From: CANJSG01 sp038203875
GTDB taxonomy: Bacteria > Verrucomicrobiota > Verrucomicrobiia > Limisphaerales > CANJSG01
DNA: 22,162 nt
Direction of reading: 5' to 3'
NCBI GenBank assembly: GCA_038203875.1
Contig: JBBRDN010000052.1
Coordinates: 1 to 22,162 of the forward strand
Position 1 is the stretch's first letter. The number at the start of each line of letters is the position of its first letter. A model generated the notes under the pieces. It worked only from the letters and a program-made list of their open reading frames with translations, had not been told where the DNA came from and did no database searches. This document shows positions 1 through 6,952 of the stretch, piece after piece. Made by a program: the position numbers and the translations under genes.

Positions 1-594
1 CGCATCCATCTCGTCCGAAACGGCGTCGAGACTACCAAGCTCCAAGGCGGCGACCGTTCTGTTTTCAGAAAACGCTTCGGCATCGCGCCGGATGAACGGC
101 TGTTGCTCTTCGTCGGCAGCGGTTGGGAACGAAAGGGACTCGGGTTTGCCATCCAGGCCCTCTCGCATCCGCTGCTGGCTGGAAAGCCCGTGAAGCTGCT
201 GGTCCTTGGCAAAGGCAAAGCCCCTTCCGCGCCCGCCAACGTAATCTTCGGCGGCACGACCGACGCCCTGGCCGATGCCTACGCGGCCGCCGACCTGCTG
301 GTCTTCCCGCCCATTTACGAACCGTCGGCCAACGTTGTCTTCGAGGCGCTGGCGGCCGGAGTCCCCGTCGTCACGTCCGCGTTCAACGGCGCCGGAGAAG
401 TCCTCCAGGAAGGCGTCAGCGGCTCCGTCGTAGCCGATCCTTCCGACATCGGCGCGCTCGCCACAGCCGTCGCCGGGTGGGTGGATCGCAAGACGCGGAT
501 CACCTTCGACACGGCATCCATCGACCTCGGCCGCAATGTCGACGAGACGCTCGCCGTCCTCGAACAGGCCGCGTCGGAACGGAGGTCGAAGTGA
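1..594 (+). CDS. Glycosyltransferase family 4 (WaaG-like), 5' end cut by window edge
   Basis: The frame is open from base 1 to a TGA at 592-594, giving 197 C-terminal residues of a GT-B fold glycosyltransferase; the acceptor-binding N-terminal half lies outside the window. Visible landmarks are the linker VRNGVE, the start of the nucleotide-binding Rossmann half (FVGSGWERKGL), a VLGKG strand, and the GT4 donor-site EX7E signature (EPSANVVFE) followed by AAGVPVVTS. The VGSGWERKG segment resembles WaaG/RfaG, which adds a glucose to the LPS inner core from a nucleotide sugar on the cytoplasmic face of the inner membrane. Its stop overlaps the next gene's GTG start by 4 bases, so the two are probably translationally coupled. 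Donor and acceptor cannot be read from sequence; another GT4 surface-glycan role is possible. Confidence 0.9.
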   Translation, partial: RIHLVRNGVETTKLQGGDRSVFRKRFGIAPDERLLLFVGSGWERKGLGFAIQALSHPLLAGKPVKLLVLGKGKAPSAPANVIFGGTTDALADAYAAADLLVFPPIYEPSANVVFEALAAGVPVVTSAFNGAGEVLQEGVSGSVVADPSDIGALATAVAGWVDRKTRITFDTASIDLGRNVDETLAVLEQAASERRSK

Positions 595-1349
595 AAATCT
601 CCTTCTGCCTGATCACGCTGAACGAGGAGGAGAATCTCGGCCGCTGCCTTCGCAGCATCGCCGGCTTGGCCGACGAGATTGTCGTCGTCGATTCCGGGAG
701 CCGCGACCGCACCGAAGCCATCGCCCGCAGCCACGGCGCGCGCTTCGTCCACCAGGACTGGCTCGGCTACGTTGGCCAGAAGAACCACGTCCTCTCGCTC
801 GCGAGCCACGAGTGGATCTTCAGCATCGATGCGGATGAAGAGCTGTCGCCGGAGCTCCGCGCCGAGATCGAAGCGCTCCGCACCGCCACCGAGGAGCCGA
901 CCGTGGCCGGCTTCTCCGTCCCGCGTTGCGTGCTCTACGAAGGCCGCTGGATCCGCCACGGCGACTGGTATCCAGACCGCCTTACGCGGCTGTTCCGCCG
1001 GTCTCTGGCCCGCTTCGAGGGCGGCAAAGTCCACGAACGACTCGTGCTCCAGGGAGGCGTGCGGGAGCTGAAAGGCGAGCTGCATCACTACTCTTTCCGC
1101 GACGAAGCCGACCACATCGCCCGTGCCCGGAAATACGCGCGGCTCTGGGCGGAGACGCAGTTCGAGAAAGGCCGCACGGCCAACCCGCTCGCGCCGGTCT
1201 CACGCGCTGCCTTCCGCTGGCTGCGCTTCTACATCCTGCGCCGCGGATTCCTCGACGGCCGCCAGGGCTGGAGGATCGCGCGGATCGTCGCCCGGGAAGT
1301 CTTTTGGAAATACTCGATGCTCCGCGAAATGCGGAAAGGAGTCCGATGA
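591..1349 (+). CDS. Glycosyltransferase family 2 (WaaE/KdtX-like LPS core type)
   Basis: A 252-residue GT-A fold enzyme. The start is a GTG at 591, chosen because a clear GGAGG Shine-Dalgarno sits at 581-585 and the family's N-terminus (KISFCLITLNEEENL) begins exactly there; the frame stays open further upstream, but that part lies under the preceding gene. Motifs are VVVDSGSRDRT (about residues 31-41) and the metal/nucleotide-sugar DXD region SIDADEE (about 78-84). Length and motif set match the WaaE/KdtX group, which transfers a hexose to the LPS inner-core heptose region. The basic C-terminal third (RWLRFYILRRGF) is typical for peripheral membrane attachment. It overlaps both neighbours by 4 bases (GTGA at 591, ATGA at 1346), a tightly coupled glycan operon. 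The exact sugar is an inference. Confidence 0.9.
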   Translation: MKISFCLITLNEEENLGRCLRSIAGLADEIVVVDSGSRDRTEAIARSHGARFVHQDWLGYVGQKNHVLSLASHEWIFSIDADEELSPELRAEIEALRTATEEPTVAGFSVPRCVLYEGRWIRHGDWYPDRLTRLFRRSLARFEGGKVHERLVLQGGVRELKGELHHYSFRDEADHIARARKYARLWAETQFEKGRTANPLAPVSRAAFRWLRFYILRRGFLDGRQGWRIARIVAREVFWKYSMLREMRKGVR

Positions 1350-2467
1350 ACCCGGAGCCGCTCCGCATCCTCCAGCTCAACACCGTCTTCAACGGCGGCG
1401 GCACCGACAACCAGACGATGGAACTAGCTATAGGCTTGAGCGCGCTCGGCCACACCGTCGCCACCGCCTGCCCGGAAGGGCGGCGCTGTTCCAAGCAGAT
1501 GGACGAAGGCGGATTCGCCGTGCGCCATGTGGAACCGAAGTCGAAGCCTAAGCTGATCCTCCAGCTCCGGCGGTTGATCCAGGCGGAAGGTTTTCAGGTC
1601 ATCCATTCCCACCACGGCCGCGACTACTGGCCGGCAGTCATCGCGTCGAGGCTGACGGGGAAACGTCCAGCCGTCGTTGTCACGCGGCATCTGGCCACGT
1701 TGCCAAGCCGGGCAAGCCGGATGTTTCTCCTGCGAGGAGTCAACGCGCTCGTGGCTGTCTCCGACCACGTCCGCGATTTGCTGCTGCCCGGCTTCTCCGG
1801 TCCGAAGGAACGCATCCACCGCATCTACGGCGGCATTGATCTCGCGAAGTTCCAAACCGTTTCGCCCGAAGCCGCATTGGCCTTTCGCCAGCAACACGGC
1901 GCCGGCCCGGAGAACGTCGTCTTCGCCGTCGTCGGCGCGTTCGGTCTGCCGCGCGGGAAGGGCCAGCTGGAGTTCGTCGAGGCCGCATGGCTGGTCCTCA
2001 AGGTGCATCCTGCAGCCCGCTTCTGGATCATCGGACAAGGCGGCATGCGGCCGCTGCTGGAGGAACGAATCGCCAAGCTGGGCCTCGCTGAGAAGGTCCG
2101 GATCATCCCGTTCACCGACGCCATCGCCACGGCCATGAACGCGATGGACGTGCTCGTCCATCCAGCCGTCGGCACCGAAGCGCTCGGCCTCGTTCTCTGG
2201 GAAGCGATGGCCTGCGGCAAACCCGTCATCGCCTCTAAGCTCGGCGGTATTCCGGAAGCCTTCCGCGAGTCTGAGCACGGCTTGCTAGTCGCGCCGGCCG
2301 ATGTTCCCCAACTCGCCTCCGCCATGAGCTCGCTCGCCGGCGATCCTGAATGCCGCGCCGCCCTGGGCACCGCCGCGCGGGTCTACGCGACCGAGCATTG
2401 CTCGCGCGAACGCCAGGCCCGTGAGATGGCCGAGCTGTATCGGGCGGTCTTGCGACGGCGCGTTTGA
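1346..2467 (+). CDS. Glycosyltransferase family 4
   Basis: A 373-residue GT-B glycosyltransferase. The ATG at 1346 overlaps the previous stop (ATGA) and is preceded by GGAAAGGA at 1333-1340, 5 bases away, which fixes the start. The N-terminal half opens with RILQLNTVFNGGGTDNQ, a glycine-rich acceptor-side loop, and contains IHSHHGRDYW (about 86-95). The C-terminal half has VVGAFGLPRGKGQ (about 195-207), the HPAVGTEALGLVLWEAMACGKP donor site with EX7E glutamates near E278 and E286, and a LGGIPEAF loop. It is full length for GT4. As the third of three coupled glycosyltransferases it probably extends an LPS-core or exopolysaccharide oligosaccharide from a nucleotide sugar in the cytoplasm. The linkage cannot be predicted. 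Confidence 0.92.
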   Translation: MNPEPLRILQLNTVFNGGGTDNQTMELAIGLSALGHTVATACPEGRRCSKQMDEGGFAVRHVEPKSKPKLILQLRRLIQAEGFQVIHSHHGRDYWPAVIASRLTGKRPAVVVTRHLATLPSRASRMFLLRGVNALVAVSDHVRDLLLPGFSGPKERIHRIYGGIDLAKFQTVSPEAALAFRQQHGAGPENVVFAVVGAFGLPRGKGQLEFVEAAWLVLKVHPAARFWIIGQGGMRPLLEERIAKLGLAEKVRIIPFTDAIATAMNAMDVLVHPAVGTEALGLVLWEAMACGKPVIASKLGGIPEAFRESEHGLLVAPADVPQLASAMSSLAGDPECRAALGTAARVYATEHCSRERQAREMAELYRAVLRRRV

Positions 2468-2504
2468 TGATTGGCAGGAGCGTCCGGTCGGCCAACGTTC
2501 GCCC

Positions 2505-3665
2505 ATGCGCTTCACCCATGCCCGCCTTATCCTGCCCGATGCCATCCTGCGCGGCACCGTCGAAGTTCAGGATGGCAAGATCACCTCCGTTTCGACCCAA
2601 CCCGCGAAGGCGAAGCAACCCGGCGACATCGACCTGAAGGGCGGTTTTCTTTCGCCCGGCTTCGTCGACCTCCACATCCATGGCGCGATGCGGCGCGACA
2701 CGATGGAGGCCACGGAGGAAGCCTTCCGCGAGATCACGGAATTCCATCTCGGCGGCGGAACCACCTCGCTGACGTTGACCACGTTGACCGCGCCGGAAGC
2801 CGACATCCTCCGCGTGCTCGACGCCGCAAAACGGTTCCACAACCAGTCCCTCGGCGGCTCGCGCATCGTCGGCATCCATGTGGAAGGCCCGTTCATCTCC
2901 AAGGCCCGCGCCGGTGCGCAGGACCCCGCGTTCATCCGCCCGCCGACGCGTCGCGAGTGGAGCCGCTACCTGGCCTACGGAAAGCTCGTCACGCAGTTCA
3001 CCCTCGCACCAGAAGAGCCGGGCGCGCTGCCGCTCATCCGTGAACTCCGCAAACGCGACATCATCGCCAGCGGCGGACACACGGACGCCTTGGAACCGGC
3101 GCTCGTGCCCGCGCTGAAGGCCGGCTTGAACCAGGCCACGCACACCTTCAACGCCATGAGCACCGTCGTGCGGAAGGGGCCGTATCGCCATGCCGGCATG
3201 ATCGAGTTCTCCCTCGCGCATCCGGAGATCATCTGCGAGCTGATCGGCGACGGCGTGCACGTGCCCGCGACGCTGATGAAGATGCTCTTCAACGCGAAGG
3301 GCCGCGACGGAGTCTGCCTCATCACCGACGCGACGGCGGGCGCCGGATTGAAGCCGGGAACACGCTTCCAACTCGGCGCCATCAAGGCCCACGTCACGCC
3401 CGAGACCGCCGTGCTCGACAACAACGCCGGATTGGCCGGCAGCACGTTGACGATGATCGAAGCCGTCCGCCGCGCCGTGGAGCTCACGGGCCTGCCACTC
3501 GAAGACGCTGTGAGGATGGCCTCGCTCAATCCGGCCCGCCAACTCGGCCGCGCCGAAGAGTTCGGCTCCATCGAACTGGGCAAGCGCGCCGACTTGGTCT
3601 GGTTCAATGACCGGTTCCAGGTGCAGGGAGCCTGGCTGGATGGAGAGCTGCGGCTTTTGCGATAA
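2505..3665 (+). CDS. nagA: N-acetylglucosamine-6-phosphate deacetylase
   Basis: Hydrolyses GlcNAc-6-phosphate to glucosamine-6-phosphate and acetate, the committed step of amino-sugar and peptidoglycan recycling. The 386-residue length fits the family. Amidohydrolase landmarks are all present: GFVDLHIHG with H57 and H59, HVEGPF with E127, GHTDA with H192, THTFNAM with H213, LIGDGVHV (about 247-253), LITDA with catalytic D275, and LAGST near 310. The ATG at 2505 is preferred because family homology begins at MRFTHARLI; the frame is open upstream to about 2421, but that part overlaps the preceding glycosyltransferase. It follows that gene by 37 bases on the same strand, so co-transcription is likely. 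No nagB, nagE or NagC-type regulator is visible nearby. Confidence 0.95.
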   Translation: MRFTHARLILPDAILRGTVEVQDGKITSVSTQPAKAKQPGDIDLKGGFLSPGFVDLHIHGAMRRDTMEATEEAFREITEFHLGGGTTSLTLTTLTAPEADILRVLDAAKRFHNQSLGGSRIVGIHVEGPFISKARAGAQDPAFIRPPTRREWSRYLAYGKLVTQFTLAPEEPGALPLIRELRKRDIIASGGHTDALEPALVPALKAGLNQATHTFNAMSTVVRKGPYRHAGMIEFSLAHPEIICELIGDGVHVPATLMKMLFNAKGRDGVCLITDATAGAGLKPGTRFQLGAIKAHVTPETAVLDNNAGLAGSTLTMIEAVRRAVELTGLPLEDAVRMASLNPARQLGRAEEFGSIELGKRADLVWFNDRFQVQGAWLDGELRLLR

Positions 3666-3717
3666 GGCGGGGCGTGAGACTGAAGCGACGAGAGATCCGC
3701 GCTCGGCCAGACGGTGC

Positions 3718-4194
3718 TCATCCATGAAGGACACGAAGAGCTCGGTCGATTCGGCGGACGACCGCGGAGAGGCCTTTCGGACGGAGGCTGTGTTCCCAGA
3801 TGCGGAGAACTTTCCAGTCGGATTGGCGAAGGGCGCGGTGGACGCGGCGGTCGCGGGTCTGGTTGGCGGTGATCTTCTGGCGCCAGAAGGCGCGGTTGTC
3901 CTTGGGGCGTGTGCCGTGGGTCGGGCAGCCGTGCCAGAAGCAGCCGTCGACGAAGACGACGACGCGCTCTTTCCTGAAAACAAAGTCAGGCCGGACGGCG
4001 GTGCGGCGATGGGGAGTGGCCTGAAGGCTTGGCGGCTTCGTTTTTCCCAGCTTCAGCGCGATATGCCGTCGCCAGCCGGTGATGCGTTCGCGGCGGAGGA
4101 GACGGGCCAGCGTTAGTTCGGTGCGTTCGTTGCCGCGCGAACGGATGCGCGACATGAGTTCGGAACGTGCCGCCTTGCTGAGGACATCGGCCAT
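3718..4194 (-). CDS. vsr: Vsr-type very-short-patch-repair DNA endonuclease
   Basis: A 158-residue Vsr-family nuclease. In the classical system Vsr nicks next to T:G mismatches that arise by deamination of 5-methylcytosine at Dcm sites. Visible motifs: N-terminal SKAARSELMSRIRSRGN; catalytic RPDFVF with D70; FVDGCFWHGCP (about 81-91) with C85, H88 and C90; FWRQKITANQTRDRR (about 103-117); and WKVLRIWEHSL (about 127-137). E. coli Vsr has T63-H64 before GCFWH; here the same place reads V82-D83. About 15 extra, Lys/Thr/Pro-rich residues precede the RPD motif. Its ATG is only 10 bases after the stop of the upstream isomerase, so the two are probably cotranscribed. No cytosine methyltransferase gene is present in the window, so it appears orphan here. 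Confidence 0.93.
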   Translation of the reverse strand: MADVLSKAARSELMSRIRSRGNERTELTLARLLRRERITGWRRHIALKLGKTKPPSLQATPHRRTAVRPDFVFRKERVVVFVDGCFWHGCPTHGTRPKDNRAFWRQKITANQTRDRRVHRALRQSDWKVLRIWEHSLRPKGLSAVVRRIDRALRVLHG

Positions 4195-4204
4195 GGCGGC
4201 GGCG

Positions 4205-5020
4205 TCAGGCGGCGAAGACGTGTTTCAAATACTCCAGGCTCCGCGTGGCGATGGCGTCGGCGCCTTCCTCGAACTTGAAGACCTCGACGGAAACGGTGCC
4301 GTCGTAACACGCGTCGCGCAGGGCGGCGACGATGGGCGTGTAGTCGACGTCGCCAAAGCCGGGGCCCTTGAGGTTCCGGTCGTTGGCGTGGAAGTAGGCG
4401 AACTGGCCGGCCGACTCGCGGATGATCTGGGGGATGGGCTTGGCCTCGCTGCACATGGCCTTCACGTCGATGATGACGCTCATGGCGGGGCTGCTGAACT
4501 GGCGGGCGAAGCGGATGCCTTCGGCGGCGGTGTTGACGAAGTTGGTCTCCACCGGGGAAAGCGGTTCGAAGCAGAGGACCACGCCGCGTTGTTCGGCTTC
4601 CTTGACGGCGTCGCGGAAGCTGTCGGTGGCCCAGTCCCACGCCTGCTGTTCACTGACGCCGGGGAGGATGTTCCGCTGCTTGGGCGAGCCGACGATGATG
4701 CGGTCGCCGCCGAGATCGGCGCAGCAGCGGACGAGTTCCACGAAGTAGTTCGCGGTCCGGCGGCGGGTGGCCTCGTCGGTGTGGTTGAGATACATCCCCT
4801 CGGTCTGGACGAGCACCCAGTGGAGGCCGGAGATGGCAATGCCGCTGCGTTGGGCTAGGCTGCGGATTTCAAGACGTCGCGCGGCGGAGAGGTCGGTGAC
4901 GTGCTTCGTCACGGTGAACGGTGCGATCTCGACCGCGTCGTAGCCGGTGCGGCCGATGTGGGCGAAGGCGTCTTCCAACGACCAGTCCTGGTAGATCTCG
5001 TTGCAGATGGCGAAACGCAT
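4205..5020 (-). CDS. Sugar phosphate isomerase/epimerase family TIM-barrel protein
   Basis: A 271-residue xylose-isomerase-like TIM barrel (AP-endonuclease-2 fold), cytoplasmic with no signal peptide. The ATG at 5020 is preferred because the barrel's first strand begins there (MRFAICNEIYQDWSLE); upstream in-frame alternatives at 5038 (ATG) and 5056 (TTG) add residues unlike the family and have no Shine-Dalgarno. Probable divalent-metal ligands are present: FEPL (E152), IIDVKAM (D185), YFHAND (H211) and VSVEVF (E246). This set occurs in enzymes that epimerise or isomerise keto-sugars, but the substrate cannot be assigned. It sits between a methyltransferase (82 bases upstream) and the vsr gene (10 bases downstream), all on the minus strand. 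Confidence 0.86.
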   Translation of the reverse strand: MRFAICNEIYQDWSLEDAFAHIGRTGYDAVEIAPFTVTKHVTDLSAARRLEIRSLAQRSGIAISGLHWVLVQTEGMYLNHTDEATRRRTANYFVELVRCCADLGGDRIIVGSPKQRNILPGVSEQQAWDWATDSFRDAVKEAEQRGVVLCFEPLSPVETNFVNTAAEGIRFARQFSSPAMSVIIDVKAMCSEAKPIPQIIRESAGQFAYFHANDRNLKGPGFGDVDYTPIVAALRDACYDGTVSVEVFKFEEGADAIATRSLEYLKHVFAA

Positions 5021-5101
5021 GGAGGGAGCGTCGCGCATGGCTTGAAGAGAAGGCAAGACGCGCGGCGCGGATGACGGAGCCGTTTGAGCGGTCGCACCAG
5101 T

Positions 5102-6139
5102 TCAGGACGGTCGACCCGCGGTCATCACCCCGCGGTCGGCCGCCGTCGTGGCGAAGGTGAATCCGCGGAATCCAGCCTCGGTCGCCAGCGTTTCATATTC
5201 GCCGGTCGAGTAGCACTTGCCCTGGGTCGAATGCATGAGAAGGGCCGAATACTCCGCGACCGGCAATGGCCCGGCCTTGTCGGCATTGATGAAGGCGTCG
5301 TGGATCAAGAGCATTCCGCCGGGCTTCAAGGCGCGGAAGGACGCGGCGAGGAGCTGACGCACTTCGGCGACGTCCCAATCGTGGAGCACGTTCGAGTAGA
5401 GGTGCAGGTCGCAGCCGCTGGGGAGCGGTTCGTTCAGCATGTCCCCGGCCTTCACCGTGACACGGCCGGCCATGCCGAGCTCGGCGATGCGTGTGGTGGC
5501 GATCTTTTCGACGGACGGCTGGTCGAAGACCGTCGCCGTGAGCTGCGGGTTGTTCGCGACGAGGGCGCAGGCGTAGATCCCGGAACCGCCGCCGATGTCG
5601 AGCAGGCGGCTGAAGCGTTTCAGGTCGACCTTCCGGGCTATGGCCGGCCCCAGCAGCACGCCCCTGCAATCCATCGCGGCGGTGAATCCCCGGGCGAAGG
5701 TCTCGTCCTCCATCGATTTGTGCCAGTCGTTCGCCTTGTCGTAGCCGCCCCAGTTCGCCGGCCGCCCGGTGGTGAGGACCTTGAGGTAGTCCTTCACGAT
5801 CGGCCTGTCCTTGAGCGACGCGTAGTAGGGCTTGAGGGACCAGGGCGACCCGGCCACGAGATGCTCCAAGGCGACGTCGGAAGCGCGGAAGACCCCGGTT
5901 TCATTCCGAACAAACCCATTGGCGGCGAAGAGCGTCATCATCACATCGGCGGGGCGTTCCGCGAAACCGAAGTGCCGGCAGATGCCGACGAAGTCGGACG
6001 GGTTCGCGGCCAGCCAAGTGAAGAAGTCGAGATGCACGAACGCGGCCGTGACAAGGTCGGCGGCGTAGAGCCCGTCGCGGTAGCGGTAGACGCGGGTCGG
6101 ATCCGCCGAAGGCAGACGGGTTAGATCGACGGTAGACAT
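5102..6139 (-). CDS. SAM-dependent methyltransferase, small-molecule O-methyltransferase type
   Basis: A 345-residue class I methyltransferase with the plant/hydroxyindole O-methyltransferase (family 2) layout: an N-terminal helical dimerisation and substrate domain (about 1-120) and a C-terminal SAM fold. The SAM-binding loop is LLDIGGGSGIY (about 179-189), the acidic ribose-binding residue lies in TVFDQP (about 203-208), VLHDWD (about 251-256) is the family signature just after strand 4, and GGMLLIHDAFI (about 274-284) ends strand 5. The HDW histidine is the usual general base. The ATG at 6139 is chosen because family-like sequence starts there; the further in-frame start at 6235 is TTG and adds atypical residues. 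It is divergent from the PlsY-like gene across 159 bases. The substrate is unknown; a small hydroxylated or quinone-like acceptor is the family norm. Confidence 0.88.
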   Translation of the reverse strand: MSTVDLTRLPSADPTRVYRYRDGLYAADLVTAAFVHLDFFTWLAANPSDFVGICRHFGFAERPADVMMTLFAANGFVRNETGVFRASDVALEHLVAGSPWSLKPYYASLKDRPIVKDYLKVLTTGRPANWGGYDKANDWHKSMEDETFARGFTAAMDCRGVLLGPAIARKVDLKRFSRLLDIGGGSGIYACALVANNPQLTATVFDQPSVEKIATTRIAELGMAGRVTVKAGDMLNEPLPSGCDLHLYSNVLHDWDVAEVRQLLAASFRALKPGGMLLIHDAFINADKAGPLPVAEYSALLMHSTQGKCYSTGEYETLATEAGFRGFTFATTAADRGVMTAGRPS

Positions 6140-6298
6140 GGCCGGAGAAGAAGGCCGGGACCCGCAAGTGCCAAGCCGCAATGTTGAGACGGGAACCCGG
6201 GATTCGAAACGCGAGGCCACCGGCGGTTCCGTCAATCCAGGGCGAAGGGAGATTGAACCCGCGAAGGTTTGATTGTTACGGTTCAGTGACAGAATCCC
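6140..6298. promoter_or_regulatory. Divergent intergenic region between methyltransferase and acyltransferase genes
   Basis: These 159 bases separate two divergently transcribed units, so promoters for both should lie here. A TTGAAC at 6253-6258 is a possible -35 element for the plus-strand unit, but the sequence 17 bases further on is a poor -10 match. No clear operator palindrome was found. The assignment rests on gene arrangement. Confidence 0.3.
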
Positions 6299-6952
6299 GT
6301 GGGCACACTGAATGTCATCGCCGTCGTCCTGGCCGCCTATGTCCTGGGTTGCTTCGTCCCGGGCTACTATCTCGTCCGGTGGCGCACGGGGCAGGACCTG
6401 CGGATGCTCGGCAGCGGCAGTCTCGGGGCCAAGAACGCCGGAAGAATCCTCGGCCGCGGCGGTTACTTACTCACCAGCCTCGTCGACATCGCCAAAGGCT
6501 TCGCCGCCGTCCTCCTTGCGCGCTGGGCCGGCCTTTCCGGCTGGCCCATGACAATCGCGGCGCTGGCTGTGGTGGCGGGGCACAACTGGCCGTTGCAGCT
6601 CGGCTTCCGCGGTGGAAAAGGCGTGGCCACCGGCTATGGCGTTTTGCTGGCCGCGGCTCCCTGGGTGGCCGGGGCGATGTGGGGCGTCTTCCTGCCGATC
6701 ACGCTCCTTCTCCGGAGCACAACGCTTGGCGGAGTCGCGGCGTTTGCCGCAGCCCCTCTTCTCGCGATGGCGTTCTCCGCCGGACCGCCGGTGATTACGC
6801 TCTGTGCGCTGACCGCCGCGGTGGTCGCGTTCACCCATCGGAACAACCTCCAGGGCGAGCTAGCTGGACCGCCCGCCTCCGCGCCATCCGCCGGCGTGGT
6901 TTCAGATAGCGAATCCCCAAACCCCGACGCCCAGGTGAAACCTTTGCCATGA
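6299..6952 (+). CDS. PlsY-like glycerol-3-phosphate acyltransferase family membrane protein
   Basis: A 217-residue integral inner-membrane protein of the PlsY family, which transfers an acyl group from acyl-phosphate to glycerol-3-phosphate. Hydrophobic segments lie near 5-24, 57-78, 85-97, 115-138 and 144-176, matching the five-helix PlsY fold. Of the three conserved cytoplasmic motifs, motif 2 is intact (GHNWPLQLGFRGGKGVAT, 94-111); motif 3 is recognisable (THRNNLQGELAG, 179-190); motif 1 reads GSGSLGAKNAGRILG (38-52) instead of the usual GSGNxGATN pattern. A hydrophilic tail of about 25 residues follows. The start is GTG at 6299 without a clear Shine-Dalgarno. Its last 4 bases overlap the next ATG. 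It may be the housekeeping plsY, but the altered motif 1 and coupling to a fused acyltransferase-aminotransferase suggest a specialised paralogue. Confidence 0.85.
   Translation: MGTLNVIAVVLAAYVLGCFVPGYYLVRWRTGQDLRMLGSGSLGAKNAGRILGRGGYLLTSLVDIAKGFAAVLLARWAGLSGWPMTIAALAVVAGHNWPLQLGFRGGKGVATGYGVLLAAAPWVAGAMWGVFLPITLLLRSTTLGGVAAFAAAPLLAMAFSAGPPVITLCALTAAVVAFTHRNNLQGELAGPPASAPSAGVVSDSESPNPDAQVKPLP

Noticed and set aside
2235..3983. A 582-codon minus-strand open frame across nagA and part of vsr
   Set aside because: It crosses real genes on both strands, has low-complexity composition and no family motif.
3718..6139. Minus-strand cluster as a phage-defence or restriction-modification island
   Set aside because: Only Vsr relates to DNA; the methyltransferase has small-molecule O-methyltransferase motifs (HDWD), not the cytosine-5 PCQ or ENV motifs or an N6-adenine motif, and no restriction enzyme is present.
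6253..6281. Sigma-70 promoter TTGAAC with downstream -10
   Set aside because: The -35-like hexamer has no acceptable -10 at 16-18 bases, so no specific promoter is claimed.
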